From assembly GCA_037349105.1 (NCBI GenBank), contig JAYJMM010000070.1:496001-560000 (forward strand): 64,000 nucleotides of DNA, given 5' to 3'. Below, piece by piece: positions 59,639 through 64,000 of the stretch; within the stretch, counting starts at the first letter, position 1, and each line of letters begins with the position of its first letter. Source of the stretch: Limnomonas spitsbergensis (lineage: Eukaryota > Chlorophyta > Chlorophyceae > Chlamydomonadales). A model generated the notes under the pieces. It saw nothing but the letters and a program-made list of their open reading frames with translations. It was not told the DNA's origin and did no database searches. A program made the position numbers and the translations under genes.

Positions 59639-61582
59639 TAACTCAGAGGCACAAAGCCGCAAGGCAGGATCCGCCACGGACAATTAGCTACGCTGAGTAA
59701 ATAATCCACCGAGGGGCACCGCTCTGACACTACCATGCAAGGTACCGGTTTATACGGCATTACGGGCCCTCTCATGCATGGATTGCATTTCTTGGCACCG
59801 GCAGGTTCTCCTTATTTTAAATACTCAGAGCTGAGCTAAAAATCTGATCATACTCGTTTAGGGCGCTGCCTTTCTGGCTGTAAGCACGTTTAAAGTTTAT
59901 TAAGGGTTCACAAGTGCTATTTTATCGGCCTAACGTTTTCCTATGAATTTAAAAAATTTATCCCAGCCCTATACCGGTTTAGTACAATTTTGCCTTTTTC
60001 CTTGCCTCTCCTTTGCCTATGCTCTTCCCAGCTGCTCCTCCCTGCCCCCTCCTGCTCACCCGTGGCGAACATTTGCAACAGAATGATGACAAACGCAGAC
60101 ACACAGTGCACCGTCGCAAAGAAGGCGGTTTGGCTGTTGGTGTCCTTGACCACAGTTGCAATGACTAGGGACTTCTGGAAGTACATGAGGGAACCTGCAG
60201 TTTGCAAGTATTACACAAATGGGGACAGAAAGGAAGCATTACAGCTTACGATCACATTTGTACATGTACCAGCAGCACAGCAAGAAAGCCCCTTCTTGGC
60301 TGCTGCCATGGCGGCCGACATGAAGCTCGCTGTCACACAGAGCATCAAAGGGTGCAGCTGGTGCAGGGAACTGCTTAGTGCCTTGGAGGACCTGAAGCGA
60401 CCATACCCAACCTGAGTCAGACAGCGACTACTCTGCGGACTCTTCCCGTAACGGAGGTGATGGTGCTAATTGAGAATTTATGGTTATATCCCTTAATTTT
60501 ATGGTTACCGGTACTCACCTGTAACTTACCATCACCTTATTATGCCGTCAGTGAAATGTGGCCTACAGTGTAAAAGAAAACCGTAATTACTCCGCAACTT
60601 TAAATCGCTCAACACTGACTTGCTAGGTAAAACAAATGTGTCAAAGCGCCTCATCTTAACATTCAGCCACATCACCCCACCTGGCAATAGGCGACAGCAA
60701 AAATGAGAGCCAGTTGAGATTGACCCCTTAAGTCCCCCAGGATAGGCACGCAATCCTGCTGCATAAAGAAACAGCCTATCAGCTAGCTGTCCCAATTGAA
60801 GGCATATAACTTATGAGCCACAATTACATTGTTGCGTGACAATGTAATCGTGGCTCAGAAGTTTTATCATGCACGATACGTACCGTAGAACAGGTTTGAC
60901 ACTGCTATTCATTAATTATTGGTGGGGGTGCGAGGAGTTGATGCGCGATAGAATAATAATATTAACTAATTTTGGTGGTGCTCATCAGGAGTAGTGTTTC
61001 CGGCAAGAAATATCAAAAACTTCAGCTGTGCATGCGCGGAGTAGGGTACTTCTTGCCTGCGTGACAAATTTGATATATTACTTCTCAACAAGGGTGCGTG
61101 GGCCCTATCGAGTTTTTTGGTACTGGTACTATTATTTTCTTGTTTGTACTGCCTACTTGAAGTGGCCTGCACACCTTATTCATTCACCATTACTGGTAAC
61201 CAGTAAAGGTCACTGCTTCATTTCAGGAAACCGGGCAATAAAACTTGCCCGAAACGTGTCATAGATTGGAACTGAACCTTCTTCCAAAACCCATGGCTCC
61301 TCCCCTCATGTTCCTAGCTTCCTCTTCATTCACCGTTAAACTAGGCTGTATCCCGACGCAGACGATTAGGAAGGCACATGCCAAAAGGGAACTTGCAACA
61401 TGGAATAATGCCAGGGCAGTCGTCATGCGGACAGTTTCAACATGCAGGTTCTAAGCATGGGCAATATCCTGGGGGGACCCTTGCTCATGTGAGGCCCTGA
61501 CAGGCAGATGCTGACCTTGAAAGCTTCCAGACACACTGCACACGACACAATACCATGGCAAGAAGCACAAGACAATAGGGCA

Positions 61583-61649
61583 TGACCACGGCAGGGGTCG
61601 AACCTGCAACCTCCTGTTTTCCATCCTCCCGTAGACAGGTGCTCTGTCC
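61583..61649 (-). pseudogene. Truncated tRNA-Arg copy at the right end of the array
   Basis: Matches the 3' part of the tRNA (acceptor 3' strand, T arm, anticodon arm with intron, part of the D arm). The 5' acceptor strand and half of the D arm are missing because homology to the array ends at 61649. Confidence 0.85.
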
Positions 61650-61822
61650 TTAATTTAAGGGGGTGACGAGACAGACGGCAGTGTACGGCAAGGAAACCGA
61701 AACACCCATCTCGCCCCCAAAAAGATGGGGGTCAGCGGTCTTCCCGCAGAACGCGAAAATATCCCCCGTAAAAAGTCAAAACCGTGCGCTTTTGTTCCTT
61801 AACGCGCGCCCTGGCCCACTGT

Positions 61823-63448
61823 ATGGCCAGCAGGGCCGGGGCTGTCGGCCCCACCAGCACCGGACGCCCGCTCCCCGTCATCACCCGACTGCAGGACTGG
61901 CAACAAACGACCAGCAGCGCGGAGGTCGTGGAACTGCACAGGCTGTTCTGCATTCAATGGAAAAACCCTCTACAAGACTTCTTGAGGCAAACTTCTCCGA
62001 AGACCATGAGGGCCTCGGTCTGGAAGACCACCAGGGGAAGCGTCGGGGCGTGGAACCTGCAGAGCTCACGCAACGAGGAGCGAGCAAGAGAGGGGGACCC
62101 GCCGAGGAATTGCCAGGACTTCTCCGCGCCGATCCTGAGCACCGTGAACAGCGCCATGTTCTACCGGATGCAGGTAGATAAAAAACATGTCAGTCAAACT
62201 AGTGTTTTCAAAAATCATGCACCTCCTTTCTGGAATGCGCGTCCGTCTTGCGCTTCCACTAGTGCTCCCAATTTGTGCTTCCATATTTGCGTCGTGACAG
62301 TTTCCCCACGAGGCCCATGCATCATGACAACTTTGGCCAAAGAGGCCCATAAGAGGACACAGGCATGTTGGGCCCATGAGGGACAGCACTGATTTTCTCA
62401 CACATGCTTCACTTGTTAACTGCTCTGACTCTGCTCTGTGTAGGGGTACCTGGGCAACTCTGTCTGTTGGCAAGCCTTCACAATGAAGACGCTCAAGCTG
62501 TACCCGCTGGACATGCGCCGCAACGCGAGAGATTTCCCTTCCAACCTGGAAGGGGACCGCGCCAAGCTGGAGGAGGCTTACAGGGAAGGAAGGAGTGAGG
62601 GTCTGGACGAGGAAAAGGACCGGCTGCACGCATTCCTCACGCCCATGGCGTTGGATGTGACAAGGGAAATGACAACGTGGTTGGAGGCAAGGTTCCGGGA
62701 GGTCTGCCCAGGGGCTACCCAAGACACTGGGCTTCGGCTGGAGGCACTGCATACGCGTATCCAGCCCATGCCAGCCCTGCCCAGACAGGCCCAGCCCAGC
62801 CTAGCCCTGCCCAGACAGGCCCAGACCAGCCCGGCCCAGCCCAGCTCAGCCCTGCCCAGACAGTCCCAGCCCAGCCCTGCCCAGCCCAGCCCAGCCCTGC
62901 CCAGACAGGCCCAGCCCAGCCCAGCCCTGCCCAGACAGGCCCAGCCCAGCCCTGCCCAGCCCAGCTCAGCCCTGCCCAGACAGTCCCAGCCCAGCCCTGC
63001 CCAGCCCAGCCCAGCCCACCCCAATCCATCCCAGCCCAGCCCGGCCCGTAGGGACGACATAATGGAGGACATAATGGCTGAGTTTGACCTCAGCCCATCA
63101 CCCCAGGCCCAGACCAGCCCAGGGTGCCAGGCATGGATGGTTCAGCCGGGAGCACTACCATCTAGTGGTGGTGGGGGGCAGTGGAAATTGAAGTCTGCCA
63201 TCTTCAAAAGAGGCGGGGCCAGCAGCTCGGCTGCCAGCTTCATGTTGGCAGCTGGCAGTAGGTCATCGGCTGGCCCATCAACAAGAGCACCGGGTTCAAG
63301 CTCTTGTGCAGGCACAACAGCATCAGCAGACGGCTCATGTGGAAATTGGTTCAGTGATTTGGAGGCCACGAAGGAAGCTCGGTTGGAGGCCCAGGCTATC
63401 AACAGGCGGGCAAGTTGGGGGCGATTCAAACACGGTTGGACCATATAG
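61823..63448 (+). CDS. Unrecognised protein with Pro/Gln/Ser repeat tract (probably 3' incomplete)
   Basis: Two exons, 61823-62173 and 62444-63448, join in phase 0 (about 452 aa with the stop at 63446-63448). The start is the first ATG after an in-frame stop at about 61769; an upstream exon is possible. The first 210 residues are non-repetitive and charged ([20 protein letters not shown], then MFYRMQ joined to [12 protein letters not shown], then [19 protein letters not shown]). Next comes a Pro/Ala/Gln/Ser tract from a minisatellite, then [12 protein letters not shown] and a Ser/Gly-rich tail. Another exon-like frame at 63716-63820 (ARKDMVARRHRPFQEVEDDA on) has a good acceptor (TGCAG) and donor (GAG|GTCAGT). 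So the true mRNA may splice out the 63448 stop and continue past the window. No family recognised. It starts about 170 bases beyond the tandem array. Confidence 0.5.
62757..63048 (+). repeat. Coding minisatellite of Pro/Ala/Gln/Ser
   Basis: Recurring 5-bp 'ccagc' words arranged in larger blocks with 'cctgcccagacag'. It encodes [17 protein letters not shown] repeats in the annotated frame. Other frames and the minus strand are also open (e.g. Trp/Gly/Leu-rich on the minus strand) because of the repeat. Confidence 0.9.
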
Positions 63449-63715
63449 TTAAGCATTAGATTGAGCCCTACACTAGGATAGCGGATGAAGCTGACTGCTG
63501 TAAGAAATTTTGACCCCTACTGCCATGAAATCCCAATCCCTTGTTGTTCCTTGAGCCCCACTTTAATTCCCCTCGTTTCCTCCCTTATCTCCCCTTGCTT
63601 AACTACAACAAAAACTTGCCCCCTCTTTAATTTGCTGTATGTCCGCACCTTAGTTCCCCTTGCCTACCCTTCATCAAAATATTAATTCCCCTAATGCCCC
63701 CCTGGACATATGCAG

Positions 63716-63820
63716 GCAAGGAAGGACATGGTGGCCAGAAGACACAGGCCGTTTCAAGAAGTCGAGGATGACGCCACATTTTGGAGTAACCTGGGGAAGC
63801 GGACTCTCATCAGAGATGAG
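63716..63820 (+). CDS. Candidate further exon of the right-edge gene
   Basis: A 35-codon segment in phase 0 at both ends, bounded by TGCAG and GAG|GTCAGT, reading ARKDMVARRHRPFQ and ending LGKRTLIRDE. No donor in exon 2 of the preceding model joins convincingly to it, so the connection is unresolved. Confidence 0.45.
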
Positions 63821-63837
63821 GTCAGTGGATAAACCCT

Positions 63838-64000
63838 GAACAAGTGACCTCCTGGCCATGCACCATGGGCCATGAACCCTGAACCCTGGGCCTGGACCAT
63901 GAACCATGAACCCTGGGCCATGCACCCCTGACCATGAAGCCCTGAACCCTGAACCCTAGACGATGCACCCTGGACAAAAATGACCCCCTGGTCATGCACC
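63838..64000 (+). repeat. Degenerate 'ccatgaaccctg' repeat at the window edge
   Basis: Short words 'ccatgcacc', 'ccatgaacc' and 'ccctgaaccctg' alternate irregularly to the end of the window. Probably intronic, following the exon at 63716-63820. Confidence 0.7.

Larger units (their letters stand above)
49473..61649 (+). repeat. Tandem array: about 3.4 copies of a 3.6-kb unit
   Basis: Units run 49473-53075, 53076-56671, 56672-60267 and a partial fourth 60268-61649. Units 2 and 3 have period 3,596 and are almost identical. Unit 1 differs by a few substitutions and an 8-base insertion after 49690. The partial unit stops inside the tRNA-like gene and is the most diverged near its end. Each unit carries, in order: the end of the LINE-like remnant, a short hairpin, a tRNA-Arg-like gene on the minus strand, a 690-bp MITE, and about 620 bp of unrecognised sequence. 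No complete protein gene was recognised in the unit. Confidence 0.97.

Noticed and set aside
62578..63072. Minus-strand Trp/Gly/Leu-rich frames opposite the Pro/Gln tract
   Set aside because: Artefact of the 'ccagc' minisatellite on the coding strand.

Overview
The window looks like nuclear DNA of a eukaryote, most probably a green alga. Protein-coding information lies in short exons bounded by GT-AG introns (one likely GC-AG), genes are far apart, and dispersed repeats and inverted-repeat transposons fill the gaps. The gene set fits an alga of the green lineage: a four-MA3-domain translation regulator of the plant MRF type, a secreted metzincin with a pherophorin-like proline-rich linker and a ricin-type lectin domain, and a DUF3494 ice-binding protein. 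The last suggests, but does not prove, a cold or ice-associated habit. I cannot name the species. All exon models below were joined by hand from reading frame and splice sites; no transcript data were available.

Layout. 369-1349: terminal exon of a Gln-rich protein. 1350-7689: no recognisable gene, but a 1.1-kb inverted-repeat element with TA target duplication at 5607-6701. 7690-14435: a complete ten-exon gene for a secreted M12B/reprolysin-like protease with C-terminal ricin B lectin (about 840 aa). 14436-24390: repeats, including a 442-bp MITE with TAA target duplication (22410-22851). 24391-25827: a three-exon ice-binding protein (255 aa). 29792-39906: a complete seventeen-exon MA3-domain protein (about 730 aa), whose introns contain degenerate echoes of its own exons and a 21-bp minisatellite. 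42647-48023: a five-exon gene for a secreted, sequon-rich protein with repeated modules and a five-residue C-terminal repeat. 49073-49620: a LINE-like retrotransposon remnant. 49473-61649: about 3.4 nearly identical tandem copies of a 3.6-kb unit, each with a tRNA-Arg(ACG)-like gene and a 690-bp MITE; the last copy breaks inside the tRNA. 61823 to the right edge: an unrecognised gene with a Pro/Gln/Ser repeat tract, probably continuing beyond the window.

All recognised protein genes read on the + strand. Three of the five are predicted secreted proteins (protease-lectin, ice-binding protein, sequon-rich protein), so much of the local coding content is extracellular. The MA3 protein is the only clear cytosolic regulator. 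There is no operon structure. At least four dispersed repeat families recur across the window, several inside introns.
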